Shown: piece after piece, positions 1 to 9,300 of the stretch
Layout: every line of letters begins with the position of its first letter
How positions within the stretch are numbered: the stretch's first letter is position 1
Source: Myxococcota bacterium
GTDB lineage: Bacteria; Myxococcota_A; Polyangia; Polyangiales; Houyiibacteriaceae
Reading direction: 5' to 3'
DNA length: 59,462 nucleotides
Assembly: GCA_028284955.1 (NCBI GenBank)
Contig: JANQQS010000116.1
Location: 1 to 59,462, forward strand
Notes under the pieces: generated by a model
What the model was told of the DNA's origin: nothing
Databases searched by the model: none
Seen by the model: the letters and a program-made list of their open reading frames with translations, nothing else
Program-made: the position numbers and the translations under genes

Positions 1-25
1 TCTTGGCGGGGGAGTTTGGGTGAAT

Positions 26-67
26 GGCTGGGATCGTATCCCAGCCAGAGGGTCTGGGTGCCAGACC
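26..67. terminator. Tandem hairpins downstream of the sulfatase-fold gene
   Basis: GGCTGGGA (26-33) pairs perfectly with TCCCAGCC (39-46), and GGTCTG/CAGACC (51-56/62-67) forms a second short stem. They lie just past the stop codon (91-93) of the leftward gene. There is no clear T-run on either side, so intrinsic termination is uncertain; an RNA-stabilising 3' hairpin is an alternative. The phrase CCAGACCTTCAA is also repeated (62 and about 86). Confidence 0.4.
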
Positions 68-90
68 TTCAAATTAAACAGCCCAGACCT

Positions 91-2529
91 TCAATCAGAA
101 TCAGGGAACTGTTCCAGACAGTCCATATACCCAAGCGCCACCAGCTGACGACAAAGCGTCGAGTCCATCTCTTCCTTGGCCTGGTGGCTCTTCTTTGTAC
201 CGCCGCCGAGCAGCCATCGGCCGCGATCGGTGGCGCCCAAAAACTGACCGCTAAGCACCCGCAAGTAACGCATCGCGATGGAATTTTTTCGCCCATCGAG
301 CTCGGTCTGTTCTTTGGGATCTTGGCCGAGATCGAACATCGTGTAGGTAAGATTGGCACGAATAATGAGCTTGTAGTCACCCGCGCGAATGACGCGGCGG
401 TTGTCTTGAAACTCGCTGAACGCGACGAACGGTCCGCGAGGCGGTTGCCCCGTCACGTGGCCCATCAGGCTGCGCCCTTCAAACTCCGCGGGCACGTCGA
501 CACCCGTCGCCTCGAGAACGGTAGGCCCGATGTGCATGGTACTCACTACGTCGGTAACTCGCTGACCTTCCGCAATACCCTTGGGCCATCGAACGATCAG
601 TGGCACATGCAGAAGCTCTTGGTACACCGAATGGCCGTGGCCCCATGAGCCGTGATCTTCCAATTCCTCACCGTGGTCTGAGGTCACCACGATGATGGTG
701 TTGTCTGCGAGTCCAAGCGATTCGAGCTTCGCCAAAAACTTTTTGAACTCGGAGTCGTGATAGCTGATCTCGCCATCGTAGAGCGCTTCGAGGCGCTTCT
801 TGTCACTCTCCGTAAACACTACTTTGGGGGGATTTCGCTTCGCGTCTTCGAGCAAAAGATGAGTGCGCCGATTTTTGATCTGCCCGTCATAGTCGTCTCG
901 GTCGTCATAGAGTTTGAGAAACTTATCTGGCGGATCGTAGGGCACATGCGGATCGATCGTCTGGATGTACGCAAAGAAACGCTCGTCTTTGTGCTGCTCG
1001 ATCCACGTCGCGGCTTCTCCGAATACGTTGCTCGCGTTGGTGTTCTTTCGTTCGCGAATATAGTTCGTGTAGTGGTGCCACCCTTGCTTGAAGCCAAAGG
1101 CATCGGACACGTAGCCGTTGGCGATGAAGCTCGCGGTTTGAAACCCAGCTTTTTGGTACACCTCTCCCAACGTGAGCACGCTTTCGGGCAGCTTCGAGCG
1201 ATCGCCTTGAGTCTGATGCGTGCTCGGGTGCAAAGAAGTCAACATGCTGGCGCAGGCAGGTTTGGTCCAGTTCTCCGGAGATTGCGCGTTTTCAAATACT
1301 ACTCCGGCACGCGCAACTTCATTGAGCGCGGGGGTGCGCACGCGGGTCTGGCGCCGATACGGTTTGAGTTTGTCGGCGCGTAGTGTATCGATGACCAGCA
1401 CGATGACGTTCTTGGCCGGCGCCTCCGGGGGGCGCGCTTTGTGAGGGGGCACTTCGACGCGAACGTCGCTCCAGATTGCAGCGTCGCGGCGTGCGCCCAT
1501 CTTACTTCTCGGCTCTACTACTAGACTGAGTCGCACGACGCGCCCAGCAAACGGCGCGAGCGAAACTTGCGACAGACCACCACCATCGGTCACCAGCTGA
1601 GAAAAAAGCTCAGCCGCCGCACCGACACTTGGATCGACTCGAACCTTCGCGGTAAGTTGGTTGCTCGTTTCGGTCGCTGGCGATACTCGGAACGTGAGTT
1701 TCGCGTTCGATGGCACTTCAAAGTGAAAGCTCGCCTGGCTCGCCTCGGGAAGACGAATTCCTTGGCGGTTCTCCCTCCCTTGTTTCACCTCGGAGACGAG
1801 TTCAGGGGCAAGTTCGTCGCTCTTCGATGCGCCTTCGGGCGCAATATGCATCGCAGAAATCGCGAACGAAACATCGTCTCGGCCAACTTTCCGGGTCGCG
1901 TCGCCGCGCAGCAGCAAATAGTTTTCGCCCTTCCGTATGCTCGCTTCAGGCGCCGCGATATCTACCGTCCGAAAGCCATCGTCGCCTTCACCAGGAGCCA
2001 CCGCCGCGCCTTCGAGCTCGTTCCCATTGAGAAAGGCCATCAAGCGCGTAGCTCCGATCGGCTTGACGCGCATGCGCAACCGAAGCGCCGTAGGCTGTTC
2101 CACAGGAAAGTAGATACGACCCATCTTGCCGAACTGAGAATAGGCTACCGATTGGTCTCGGCCGTCGCTTGCGAACCCGCTGTTCCAGTTTCCGTTGGTG
2201 TATTTCAAACGCGCGGTCGTCCCAAAACGAATGCGCAACCCTTGGTGGTCAAAGTCCGCCAAATGAGCCAGCGCCACCAAGTCGAGGTGGGTATGCCGTT
2301 GCGAGCTGGAAGGCGGTTGGGCGACGGGAGTATCGCTCGGAGTCGCCTTGGGTTCATTTGTTTCTTGCGTGGTTTCCTTCGCTGAGCTTTTGTCCGCGTC
2401 TTTGCCTTCAGGGCAGCCGGCAAGAGCCAACCCCGCGACCATCAGCGAAACGCGTCTTAGTGAAACGCGTCTCAGTGAAACGCGTCTTAGTAAAACACCA
2501 GGCCATGGAATACGCCGAAGAAGCTGCAT
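91..2529 (-). CDS. Sulfatase-fold (alkaline phosphatase superfamily) lipoprotein
   Basis: An 812-residue protein with a lipoprotein signal (LALAGC, Cys about 39), an acidic Lys/Thr/Glu linker, a beta-rich N-terminal half, and a sulfatase-type hydrolase domain from about residue 375. The metal-binding motif DTLRAD follows a hydrophobic strand, and TSDHGEELEDHG closes the site. At the nucleophile position it reads NWTKPACAS, so the residue is Thr rather than the Cys/Ser of C/S-x-P-x-R sulfatases; formylglycine cannot form there. A phosphodiesterase or phosphotransferase role on envelope material is as likely as sulfate-ester hydrolysis. It follows the GH5 gene by 41 bp and may share its transcript. 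The signal n-region holds three RRVSL repeats encoded by a 15-bp minisatellite. Confidence 0.8.
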   Translation of the reverse strand: MQLLRRIPWPGVLLRRVSLRRVSLRRVSLMVAGLALAGCPEGKDADKSSAKETTQETNEPKATPSDTPVAQPPSSSQRHTHLDLVALAHLADFDHQGLRIRFGTTARLKYTNGNWNSGFASDGRDQSVAYSQFGKMGRIYFPVEQPTALRLRMRVKPIGATRLMAFLNGNELEGAAVAPGEGDDGFRTVDIAAPEASIRKGENYLLLRGDATRKVGRDDVSFAISAMHIAPEGASKSDELAPELVSEVKQGRENRQGIRLPEASQASFHFEVPSNAKLTFRVSPATETSNQLTAKVRVDPSVGAAAELFSQLVTDGGGLSQVSLAPFAGRVVRLSLVVEPRSKMGARRDAAIWSDVRVEVPPHKARPPEAPAKNVIVLVIDTLRADKLKPYRRQTRVRTPALNEVARAGVVFENAQSPENWTKPACASMLTSLHPSTHQTQGDRSKLPESVLTLGEVYQKAGFQTASFIANGYVSDAFGFKQGWHHYTNYIRERKNTNASNVFGEAATWIEQHKDERFFAYIQTIDPHVPYDPPDKFLKLYDDRDDYDGQIKNRRTHLLLEDAKRNPPKVVFTESDKKRLEALYDGEISYHDSEFKKFLAKLESLGLADNTIIVVTSDHGEELEDHGSWGHGHSVYQELLHVPLIVRWPKGIAEGQRVTDVVSTMHIGPTVLEATGVDVPAEFEGRSLMGHVTGQPPRGPFVAFSEFQDNRRVIRAGDYKLIIRANLTYTMFDLGQDPKEQTELDGRKNSIAMRYLRVLSGQFLGATDRGRWLLGGGTKKSHQAKEEMDSTLCRQLVALGYMDCLEQFPDSD
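2447..2491. repeat. 15-bp coding minisatellite (3 units) in signal peptide
   Basis: Three near-identical 15-bp units, GAAACGCGTCTTAGT with one variant base, stand head to tail and encode RRVSL three times in the signal-peptide n-region of the sulfatase-fold lipoprotein. The extra arginines keep the n-region basic, so the array is tolerated by function. Confidence 0.85.
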
Positions 2530-2570
2530 CGACAGCGCGCTATCACGCGCCCTTTAAACACGCAACACGC

Positions 2571-3599
2571 TCATCTCGCAGTGGTTGGCGCAGCCGCCAC
2601 GAGGGCTTGCGCCTGGAGCGCTGGTTTTCCTTGCTCGTCCCACAGCCCGTAGCTCCGTTTGCCACCGCGGCCAAGGTCCCAATACACCGAACCGATGTCG
2701 TGGCGGGCGAACGCGTCCATCGCATCGCGCAGAAAAGCTCCCGCTCCCGATACATCGCGCCGTACGCCAAACTCGGTGATGATCGCCGGCATCTCGAGCC
2801 GAGCAGCATCGCGTGCAATTTGCTGCACGTGACGCTCGATCATCGCGCGGTCGCCGTAGTAGCCAAGCCCGAGCTCGATCGAAGGTGGATAAAAATGCGG
2901 CGCGTAGGCCAATCGATCACGCTGCGGTCGGCCTAAGCGCGTTCCGATGCCAAGGTTTACGGCTGACGCCGGCGGAACAAGGATCCAGGGCTTGGGGTCG
3001 CCTTCGCGAATCGCATCGATCCAGAGCTCGTAGGTCGGCGTGATCGAGCGTTCAAACTCAGCCGGCGTTTTCGACCCCCAAAACGGCTCGTTGATCAGCT
3101 CGTAGCCGAGCACGTCGACCCGACGCAGCCATCGCGCGGTGGTGTTCCACGCGCCCGCGAGCGCGCCGATGAGCCGCTCTTCGGTCCACAGGCAATCAAA
3201 CGCCCGCACGACGGAAGGGTCGAAGTAGTGCAAAAACCAGCCTTGCCGACGGCGACGAAATCTCTCGCACAGCGCGTCGTCGACGGTCCACCGCGGCGCG
3301 CCCACGAACCCAAACGATGCGCCATATACGTCTTGGTGCATGTCGATGATCACCTGCAGACCCGCGCGATTGGCTTGCTCGAGCTTGGCACATACCGCGT
3401 CGAGATAAGCTTGATCGTATTGCCCGGGCTCGGGTTCAATGGCGTCCCAAAACACCAGCCACCGAATGGTGTTCAGACCGAGCTCATGGTTCAGGCGAAG
3501 AAAATCGTCGTAGCCATAGGCGCACAGTCGGCTTGCGCAGCGCTTGGATTCGCCAGAAACGCTAACTCCTCGAACGCCGGAAAACGCAGAGTGATGCAT
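2571..3599 (-). CDS. Glycoside hydrolase family 5-like protein
   Basis: A 342-residue (beta/alpha)8-type hydrolase. The family-5 landmarks are present: LGLNTIRWLVFW near the N-terminus, DMHQDVYG, the acid/base Glu in ELINEPFWG and the nucleophile Glu in AIITEFG. The DMHQDVYG motif is typical of the endoglycoceramidase / beta-1,6-glucanase branch, so a glycolipid or glucan substrate is possible. No signal peptide is seen, suggesting a cytoplasmic enzyme. I chose the ATG at 3599 because it lies 1 bp after the sufT stop; an in-frame ATG at 3629 would overlap sufT. Its place at the end of an Fe-S operon is odd and may be only transcriptional convenience. Confidence 0.75.
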   Translation of the reverse strand: MHHSAFSGVRGVSVSGESKRCASRLCAYGYDDFLRLNHELGLNTIRWLVFWDAIEPEPGQYDQAYLDAVCAKLEQANRAGLQVIIDMHQDVYGASFGFVGAPRWTVDDALCERFRRRRQGWFLHYFDPSVVRAFDCLWTEERLIGALAGAWNTTARWLRRVDVLGYELINEPFWGSKTPAEFERSITPTYELWIDAIREGDPKPWILVPPASAVNLGIGTRLGRPQRDRLAYAPHFYPPSIELGLGYYGDRAMIERHVQQIARDAARLEMPAIITEFGVRRDVSGAGAFLRDAMDAFARHDIGSVYWDLGRGGKRSYGLWDEQGKPALQAQALVAAAPTTAR

Positions 3600-3600
3600 C

Positions 3601-4071
3601 TCAGAGCAAACCCAGTTCGAGCAGTGCATCCTCGCTCATGCGGTCTTTAGTCCACGGCGGATCCCACACCAGCTTGACGTGGGCCCGCGTCACGCCTTCC
3701 GCTTTCGCTGCGTTGTTCGCGACCTCTTGCACCAGCATGCCGGCCACAGGGCAAGCCGGGGCGGTCAACGTCATCTCGATCTCGACTTCGCCCGAAGCAT
3801 CGACGTGAATGCCGTAAATCAAGCCGAGGTCGTACACGTTCAGCGGAATCTCGGGATCGTAAACCGTGCGAATCGCGGCCACAACGTGGCCTTCAATGTC
3901 CTCGAGCGAAAGATCGGATGGCGGAGATTCGCATCCTTCCGCGAACGCTTCGTCAGCCGAAGGGTCAACGTTCCCGCCCGTCGCGGGTTGGCCTGCGATA
4001 GGGAGGCCCACGCGCGCTTTGGGCGCGGGGGCAATCTTATTCACTTTGAGATGTTCGATGTCGTCGGGCAT
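3601..4071 (-). CDS. sufT: SufT-type MIP18/DUF59 Fe-S assembly protein
   Basis: A 156-residue protein with a low-complexity N-terminal 75 residues and a C-terminal MIP18 (DUF59) domain. Conserved motifs are DPEIPLNVYDLGLIY and TLTAPACPVAGM, the latter carrying the family's reactive Cys. Such proteins act in Fe-S cluster maturation or transfer, and suf operons commonly end with one. Start ATG 4071 sits 10 bp after the sufS stop; an upstream ATG at 4158 would overlap sufS by 77 bp and encodes non-conserved sequence. The next gene begins 1 bp downstream. Confidence 0.85.
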   Translation of the reverse strand: MPDDIEHLKVNKIAPAPKARVGLPIAGQPATGGNVDPSADEAFAEGCESPPSDLSLEDIEGHVVAAIRTVYDPEIPLNVYDLGLIYGIHVDASGEVEIEMTLTAPACPVAGMLVQEVANNAAKAEGVTRAHVKLVWDPPWTKDRMSEDALLELGLL

Positions 4072-4081
4072 CGGAGATGCG

Positions 4082-5356
4082 CTAGCTGAACATCTTGGTG
4101 ATGCGGTGCAACGCGCGCACCAAGACGTCGAAATCTTCAGGGCGGGAATACAAGCCAATCGACGCGCGAGCCATGCCGGTCACGCCGTAGCGCTGCATGA
4201 GCGGCTGCGCGCAATGGTGCCCGGTGCGCAGCGCGATACCGTGAGCATCGAGCAAGGTGCCCATGTCGTGGGTGTGTACGCCGTCGATGGCAAAACTGAT
4301 GACGCTTGCCTTATTGGGTGCGGTGCCGAAGAAGCGAAGCCCTGGGATTTCGGAAAGCGCCGCCAGACCATGGGCGAGCACGCGCTGCTCGTGAGCCGCG
4401 ATCGCGTTCATGCCGAGCGCGGTGACATAGTCGACGCTCGCCCCGAGACCCACCACGCTCGCGATCGAAGGCGTTCCCGCTTCGAACTTGTAGGGCAGCT
4501 CGTTATGGGTGAAGCCGCGGATGGTGACTTCGCCGATCATGTCGCCCCCGCCCATCCATGGCGGCATCTCTTCGAGCAGCGCGCGCTTCCCGTAGAGGGC
4601 ACCCGTGCCGGTTGGCCCGTAGAGTTTGTGTCCGCTGAACACGTAGAAATCGCAATCGAGCGCCTGAACATCGACGGCGCCATGCACTACGCCCTGCGCG
4701 CCATCGACCAGCACCACTGCGCCGCGCTCGTGGGCGCGCGCGATCATGTCTCGAATGGGAAGCACGGTGCCGAGCACGTTGGACACGTGGCTCATCGCCA
4801 CGAGCTTGGTCTTGTCGCTGAGACAGGCATCAAACGCGTCGAGAGTGATCTCTCCGGCCTCGGTGACGGGCACCACCACGAGCCGCGCGCCAGTCTGCGC
4901 GCACACCATATGCCACGGCACCATGTTGGAATGATGCTCGAGCTCGGTCACCACGACCTCATCACCAGGACCGAGATTGGCGCGCCCCCAAGATTGCGCG
5001 ACCAAGTTGATGCCTTCAGTCGTGCCGCGCACGAACATGATTTCTTCCCGCTCGGACGCATTGAGCAGCGCCTGAACCTTATCCCGAGTTCCTTCGTACA
5101 CCGCGGTCGCGCTCTGGCTCAGCGTGTGCACGGCGCGATGCACGTTGCCGCAATGCTGGGCGTAGATCTGAGTCACCGCATCGATCATGCTTTGCGGCTT
5201 GAGCGCGGTGGCTGCGCTGTCGAGATAGACGAGCGGCTTTTTGTGGACGAGCTGGTGAAGCGCGGGAAAATCCGCGCGCACCTTATCCACATCGTACGCG
5301 CTGGTCATCGGTTGTTCAGCATGTTGGCGGGGTGCCGACTCAGTCGTCGTTTCCAT
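4082..5356 (-). CDS. sufS: SufS-type cysteine desulfurase
   Basis: A 424-residue PLP enzyme that releases sulfur from cysteine for the SufBCD scaffold. Visible features: LDSAATALKP near the N-terminus, TELEHHSN, VDGAQGVVHG (cofactor Asp and Gln), the PLP Lys in FSGHKLYGPTG, and the catalytic Cys in RTGHHCAQP. This is the group II (SufS/CsdA) pattern with a short, ordered Cys loop, in contrast to the IscS-type enzyme at 10.0-11.3 kb. No SufE or SufU is visible in the window. It is the fifth gene of the suf operon, 21 bp after sufD. Confidence 0.93.
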   Translation of the reverse strand: METTTESAPRQHAEQPMTSAYDVDKVRADFPALHQLVHKKPLVYLDSAATALKPQSMIDAVTQIYAQHCGNVHRAVHTLSQSATAVYEGTRDKVQALLNASEREEIMFVRGTTEGINLVAQSWGRANLGPGDEVVVTELEHHSNMVPWHMVCAQTGARLVVVPVTEAGEITLDAFDACLSDKTKLVAMSHVSNVLGTVLPIRDMIARAHERGAVVLVDGAQGVVHGAVDVQALDCDFYVFSGHKLYGPTGTGALYGKRALLEEMPPWMGGGDMIGEVTIRGFTHNELPYKFEAGTPSIASVVGLGASVDYVTALGMNAIAAHEQRVLAHGLAALSEIPGLRFFGTAPNKASVISFAIDGVHTHDMGTLLDAHGIALRTGHHCAQPLMQRYGVTGMARASIGLYSRPEDFDVLVRALHRITKMFS

Positions 5357-5377
5357 GACTCATCTCCCTGCCCGCGC

Positions 5378-6895
5378 CTATTCAGCCCCAAGGCGCGACT
5401 CCATTGCGGTGGCCACATAGGTTCGCGTCGGCTCGTCATCCACGAGATCGACGAGCGATTGCACGAATGCGCGCGTCAACATCGCTTCCGCCTCGTCGCG
5501 GGCAATACCTCGGGACTGAAGATAGAAAATCTCTCGTTCATCGAGCGACCCTACCGTGGCGCCGTGGCTGCACACGACATCATCGGTGTCGATTTCAAGA
5601 TGCGGCTTGGTATGCACCACCGCGTCGTCCGAAAGGAGTAGGTTGTGGTTTTGTTGGTGGGCCTCAGAGCGCAGCGCGTCGTGCCCGACGACCACAATGC
5701 CATCAAACACCGCGGTCGCTCGGCCATCGACCACCCCGCGATAGGTTTCGTGGGTCGTGCACCGAGGCGCCTGGTGGCGGACGGTGACGCGATGGTCAAC
5801 GTGTTCGTCTCCGGTTGCGTGATATGCGCCGTCGAGCACGCAGCGCGCGTCCTCTTCTGCGAAATTTACATTGAGGTCCACGCGGCTTAGTCGGCCGCCG
5901 AGGGTAAACATTCGGGATGCATAGCGGCTACGTCGACGTTGCTCGACGGCGACCGTCCCCATGTGAACCCCTTCGCCAGCGGGCGAGGCCGATTTTGGTT
6001 CCCCCGGGCTCTCCGCGTGAATCACACGCACGTGATCTACCTGCGCGCCTTCTTCGAGCACCCACTCCGCCACGGCATTGGTCATCGTGGGAGCCGCCGG
6101 CTCGGCTCCTTCCAGTTGCCCAATCTCCGAAGGTAGCCCGAGACCTTGAGGTAGCCCGGGCCCCAAGAATAGCTCGGTGACCGCGACTTGAGCGTTCGGC
6201 TCGGCGTGCACAAACAGGCGCGGATATACAACGTTCGGCGATTGCGACGGCGTCGTCAGGTAGGTCAGCCGGACGCGGGCCTGGGCGCCCTCGGGAACAT
6301 GAATCACCACCCCGTCGACAAAGCGCGCGAGGTTGAGCGCAGAAAAATGCTCCGGCGACGCGTGAGCGCCGAGGTGCTTTGCGACATTGTACTTTGTGAC
6401 GCTGGGTTTTGAGACGCTGGGTTTTGTGAAACGGTGTTGGGCGGCCGGTTGCTTCGTCTCTGAACCGCCGGCTTCTGAGTCACCGGCTTCTGAAGCGGGC
6501 GGCATCGAGGTAATGCAGCTCTTCAAACTGGAAACGAACTCGTTGTCGGCATCGGGAAGAAACGGAACTCCATCCACGACCCAAACATGCACATCGTCGC
6601 TACCCTGAGGCGACGGGATCGGAGCGAGTGGTAACTTAGGTGCTGTTTGGCGCGCAGCGGCATCGGTCGACGCAAACGGAATATCCGCGAGCATACGCAG
6701 CGGGGTGAACCGATACGCTTCGTGTTTCGGCCCTGGCATGCCCTCGCGAACAAAGCGCTTGGTCACTTCCCCGCGGCGTTTGGCAAGCCAGAGCGGTTCA
6801 ACAAATGCGTCAAAGGGCTGTCTCGAAAAGAGATCGCCGGCCGATTGCAGCGATGCCTTCGAACGCGCAGCCCTCGTCGATCGATCGACGCTCAT
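5378..6895 (-). CDS. sufD: SufD, Fe-S scaffold subunit
   Basis: A 505-residue SufB/SufD-family protein. The C-terminal half is well conserved (right-handed beta-helix region, then HNLLLSDDAVVHTKPHLEID and CSHGATVGSLDE). SufD forms the SufBC2D complex in which clusters are built. Its ATG overlaps the sufC stop by 4 bp (ATGA). The N-terminal half is longer than usual because about 40 residues of low complexity (EAGDSEAGGSE, then KPSVSKPSVTK) interrupt it, encoded by two 15-bp minisatellites. Confidence 0.9.
   Translation of the reverse strand: MSVDRSTRAARSKASLQSAGDLFSRQPFDAFVEPLWLAKRRGEVTKRFVREGMPGPKHEAYRFTPLRMLADIPFASTDAAARQTAPKLPLAPIPSPQGSDDVHVWVVDGVPFLPDADNEFVSSLKSCITSMPPASEAGDSEAGGSETKQPAAQHRFTKPSVSKPSVTKYNVAKHLGAHASPEHFSALNLARFVDGVVIHVPEGAQARVRLTYLTTPSQSPNVVYPRLFVHAEPNAQVAVTELFLGPGLPQGLGLPSEIGQLEGAEPAAPTMTNAVAEWVLEEGAQVDHVRVIHAESPGEPKSASPAGEGVHMGTVAVEQRRRSRYASRMFTLGGRLSRVDLNVNFAEEDARCVLDGAYHATGDEHVDHRVTVRHQAPRCTTHETYRGVVDGRATAVFDGIVVVGHDALRSEAHQQNHNLLLSDDAVVHTKPHLEIDTDDVVCSHGATVGSLDEREIFYLQSRGIARDEAEAMLTRAFVQSLVDLVDDEPTRTYVATAMESRLGAE
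6392..6500. repeat. Two adjacent 15-bp minisatellites inside sufD
   Basis: Units of the type GTTTTGAGACGCTGG (about 6392-6436) and TCTGAGTCACCGGCT (about 6459-6500), each three imperfect copies. They are in frame and expand a loop of SufD. The period of 15 bp is the same as in the arrays of the sulfatase-fold gene, hemB, iscS, flgH and the gene at 32.2-33.0 kb. Confidence 0.75.
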
Positions 6896-7686
6896 CGTTC
6901 AACCGATGCTCGTAGAGATTCGGCCTGGCTTGCTCCCATCGAACTGGCGGCGCGCAGGTCGGCGTAACCTTCATCTTCCAGCCGCTGCGCCAAACTGGCG
7001 TCTCCGGATCGAACGATTCGTCCGTCGAGCAGCACATGCACGTAATCCGGCACGATATGGTCGAGCAGCCGTTGGTAATGGGTGATCACCAGCATCGAGC
7101 GCTCCGGGCTGCGCAGCGCGTTGACCCCCGCGCTGACCACTTTGAGCGCATCGATGTCGAGCCCCGAATCGGTTTCGTCGAGAATCGCGAGCTTTGGCTC
7201 GAGCATCGCCATTTGAAAGATCTCGTTTCGCTTTTTTTCCCCGCCGCTGAACCCGACGTTGACGCCGCGCTTCATGAGTTCAGGGTCTAGCTCAACCAGT
7301 TTGGCTTTCTCTCGCGCGAGCTTCATAAACGCCGCGGCGCTGAGCGCAGAATGCCCATTGCGGGTTCGGTTGGCGTTCAGCGCCGCGCGGAGGAAGTGCA
7401 CGTTGCTGATGCCTGCGATTTCTACCGGGTATTGAAACGCGAGAAATACGCCCGCGGAGGCTCGTTCTTCTGGCGCCATAGCCAGCAGGTCGTGGCCGAG
7501 GAACGTGATCGCGCCTTTGGTCACGGTATAGCCATCGCGCCCGCTCAAGATGTACGAAAGCGTGCTCTTGCCGGAACCGTTGGGGCCCATGATGGCGTGC
7601 ACTTCGCCCGGCTGAATCTCGAGCGAGATGCCTTTGAGAATCGGCGTACCGTCTACTTCTACGTGAAGATTATCGACTTTCAGCAT
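6892..7686 (-). CDS. sufC: SufC, ABC-type ATPase of Fe-S assembly
   Basis: A 264-residue ABC ATPase. Walker A is GPNGSGKST, the signature region reads VGFSGGEKKRNEI, and Walker B is LAILDETDSGLDID, the SufC-specific form with D-E-T-D-S-G-L-D. It powers SufBC2D during cluster assembly. It lies between sufB (65-bp gap) and sufD (4-bp overlap). The sufB-sufC gap holds short repeats of GTCGGTCAT-type sequence. The C-terminal 25 residues after the usual end are poorly conserved in character. Confidence 0.95.
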   Translation of the reverse strand: MLKVDNLHVEVDGTPILKGISLEIQPGEVHAIMGPNGSGKSTLSYILSGRDGYTVTKGAITFLGHDLLAMAPEERASAGVFLAFQYPVEIAGISNVHFLRAALNANRTRNGHSALSAAAFMKLAREKAKLVELDPELMKRGVNVGFSGGEKKRNEIFQMAMLEPKLAILDETDSGLDIDALKVVSAGVNALRSPERSMLVITHYQRLLDHIVPDYVHVLLDGRIVRSGDASLAQRLEDEGYADLRAASSMGASQAESLRASVER

Positions 7687-7751
7687 CGGAGATTATTCCT
7701 GTCGGTCATTCTTGTCGGTCATCTCGATCGGCGGCCATCTCTATCGGGCGA

Positions 7752-9266
7752 TCAGCCAACCGCGCCTTCGAGCGAGACGCCAAGTAGTTTTTGTGCTTCC
7801 ACGGCAAACTCCATCGGCAGCTCTTTGAGCACTTCTTTGGCGAAGCCATTCACGATAAGGCTCACCGCATCTTCCTCGGAGAGGCCTCGCTGCCGGCAAT
7901 AAAACAGCTGGTCTTCGCCGATGCGCGATGTCGTCGCCTCGTGCTCCACTTTGGCGGATCGATTGCGCACGTCGACGTAGGGCACGGTGTGGGCGCCGCA
8001 TTCGCCGCCGATGAGCAGTGAATCGCACTGAGTGTGATTGCGCGCGCCCTTGGCGCCCTTTCGAATCGAGACTTGCCCGCGATAGGTTTGCTGGCCGCGG
8101 CCGGCACTGATGCCTTTGCTTACGATCGTAGAGCGCGTGCGCTTGCCGAGGTGAATCATTTTCGTGCCGGTGTCGGCCTGCTGACGATGATTGCTTAGCG
8201 CAACGGAATAAAACTCGCCGACCGAGTCGTCGCCCTTGAGCACGCAGCTCGGGTATTTCCAAGTCACCGCGGAGCCCGTTTCCACCTGGGTCCAGCTGAT
8301 CTTCGCGCGGTCGCCGCCGCACAAGCCGCGCTTGGTGACGAAGTTGTAGATGCCGCCCTTGCCGTGCTCGTCTCCGGGATACCAGTTCTGCACGGTGGAG
8401 TATTTGATTTCTGCGTCTTTGAGCGCGACGAGCTCGACCACCGCGGCGTGCAGCTGGTTTTCGTCGCGCATCGGCGCGGTGCAGCCTTCGAGATAGCTGA
8501 CGTAGCTGCCTTCGTCGGCGATCACCAGCGTTCGCTCGAACTGGCCGCTCTTCGCCGCGTTGATGCGGAAGTAGGTCGAGAGCTCCATCGGGCAGCGCAC
8601 GCCGGGCGGAATGTAAACAAACGACCCGTCGCTAAAGACCGCGCTATTCAGGGTAGCGAAGAAGTTGTCGGTGTAAGGAACCACCGAGCCCAGATACTTC
8701 TGTACAAGCTCAGGATGCTCTTGCACCGCTTCCGAGAACGAACAAAACAGCACTCCGACTTCGGCGAGCTTGTCGCGAAACGAGGTATGCACCGAAACGC
8801 TGTCGAACACCGCATCAACCGCGACACCAGCCAGAGCCGCGCGCTCGTGCAGAGGAATGCCGAGCTTTTCGTACGTTTCGAGCAGCTTGGGGTCGACTTC
8901 GTCGAGGCTCTTGGGCGCGTTTTCAGGCGACTTGGGCGCGGCGTAGTAGTGAATCGCTTGGTAATCGATCGGCTCGTAGGAAACCTTGGCCCACGTCGGC
9001 TCCGAAAGCTTGAGCCAATGCCGGTAGGCTTTGAGGCGCCACTCGAGCAGCCACTCGGGCTCATTTTTCTTCGCGGAAATGAAGCGCACGATGTCTTCGT
9101 TCAGCCCCGCCGGCGCATACTCTTGCGCGATGTCGGTGACGAAGCCGGCCTCGTAGGTACGGCTCAGTGCTTCTTCGATGGGTGCTTCTTGCGCAGACGT
9201 CTCCCGAGAAGCCGCGTCGGCTTGATCGGTGGTGTTGAGGACCGCGGCGGTGGATGAGTTCGACAT
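7752..9266 (-). CDS. sufB: SufB, Fe-S scaffold subunit
   Basis: A 504-residue scaffold on which [4Fe-4S] clusters are built. The strongly conserved C-terminal region is present: [43 protein letters not shown], and [19 protein letters not shown]. The ATG at 9266 is preferred; about 25 residues of Ala/Thr/Glu-rich leader precede the conserved ISRTYEAGF-like start of the family. The reading frame stays open further upstream into the regulator gene, but that extension is a shadow. Gap to the upstream regulator is 34 bp. Confidence 0.95.
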   Translation of the reverse strand: MSNSSTAAVLNTTDQADAASRETSAQEAPIEEALSRTYEAGFVTDIAQEYAPAGLNEDIVRFISAKKNEPEWLLEWRLKAYRHWLKLSEPTWAKVSYEPIDYQAIHYYAAPKSPENAPKSLDEVDPKLLETYEKLGIPLHERAALAGVAVDAVFDSVSVHTSFRDKLAEVGVLFCSFSEAVQEHPELVQKYLGSVVPYTDNFFATLNSAVFSDGSFVYIPPGVRCPMELSTYFRINAAKSGQFERTLVIADEGSYVSYLEGCTAPMRDENQLHAAVVELVALKDAEIKYSTVQNWYPGDEHGKGGIYNFVTKRGLCGGDRAKISWTQVETGSAVTWKYPSCVLKGDDSVGEFYSVALSNHRQQADTGTKMIHLGKRTRSTIVSKGISAGRGQQTYRGQVSIRKGAKGARNHTQCDSLLIGGECGAHTVPYVDVRNRSAKVEHEATTSRIGEDQLFYCRQRGLSEEDAVSLIVNGFAKEVLKELPMEFAVEAQKLLGVSLEGAVG

Positions 9267-9300
9267 GATGATGGATAAAGCGGGTAAGGAGTTTTTCGAG

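Noticed and set aside
91-2385. Long open frames on the + strand opposite the sulfatase-fold gene (for example 1567-2385)
   Set aside because: They are Arg-rich shadows of a clearly conserved - strand gene in GC-rich DNA; no family motif or start signal.
3866-5641. A 591-codon + strand frame antisense to sufS and sufD
   Set aside because: Its His/Arg/Ala-rich product looks like reverse-strand codon bias; sufS and sufD on the other strand are diagnostic genes.
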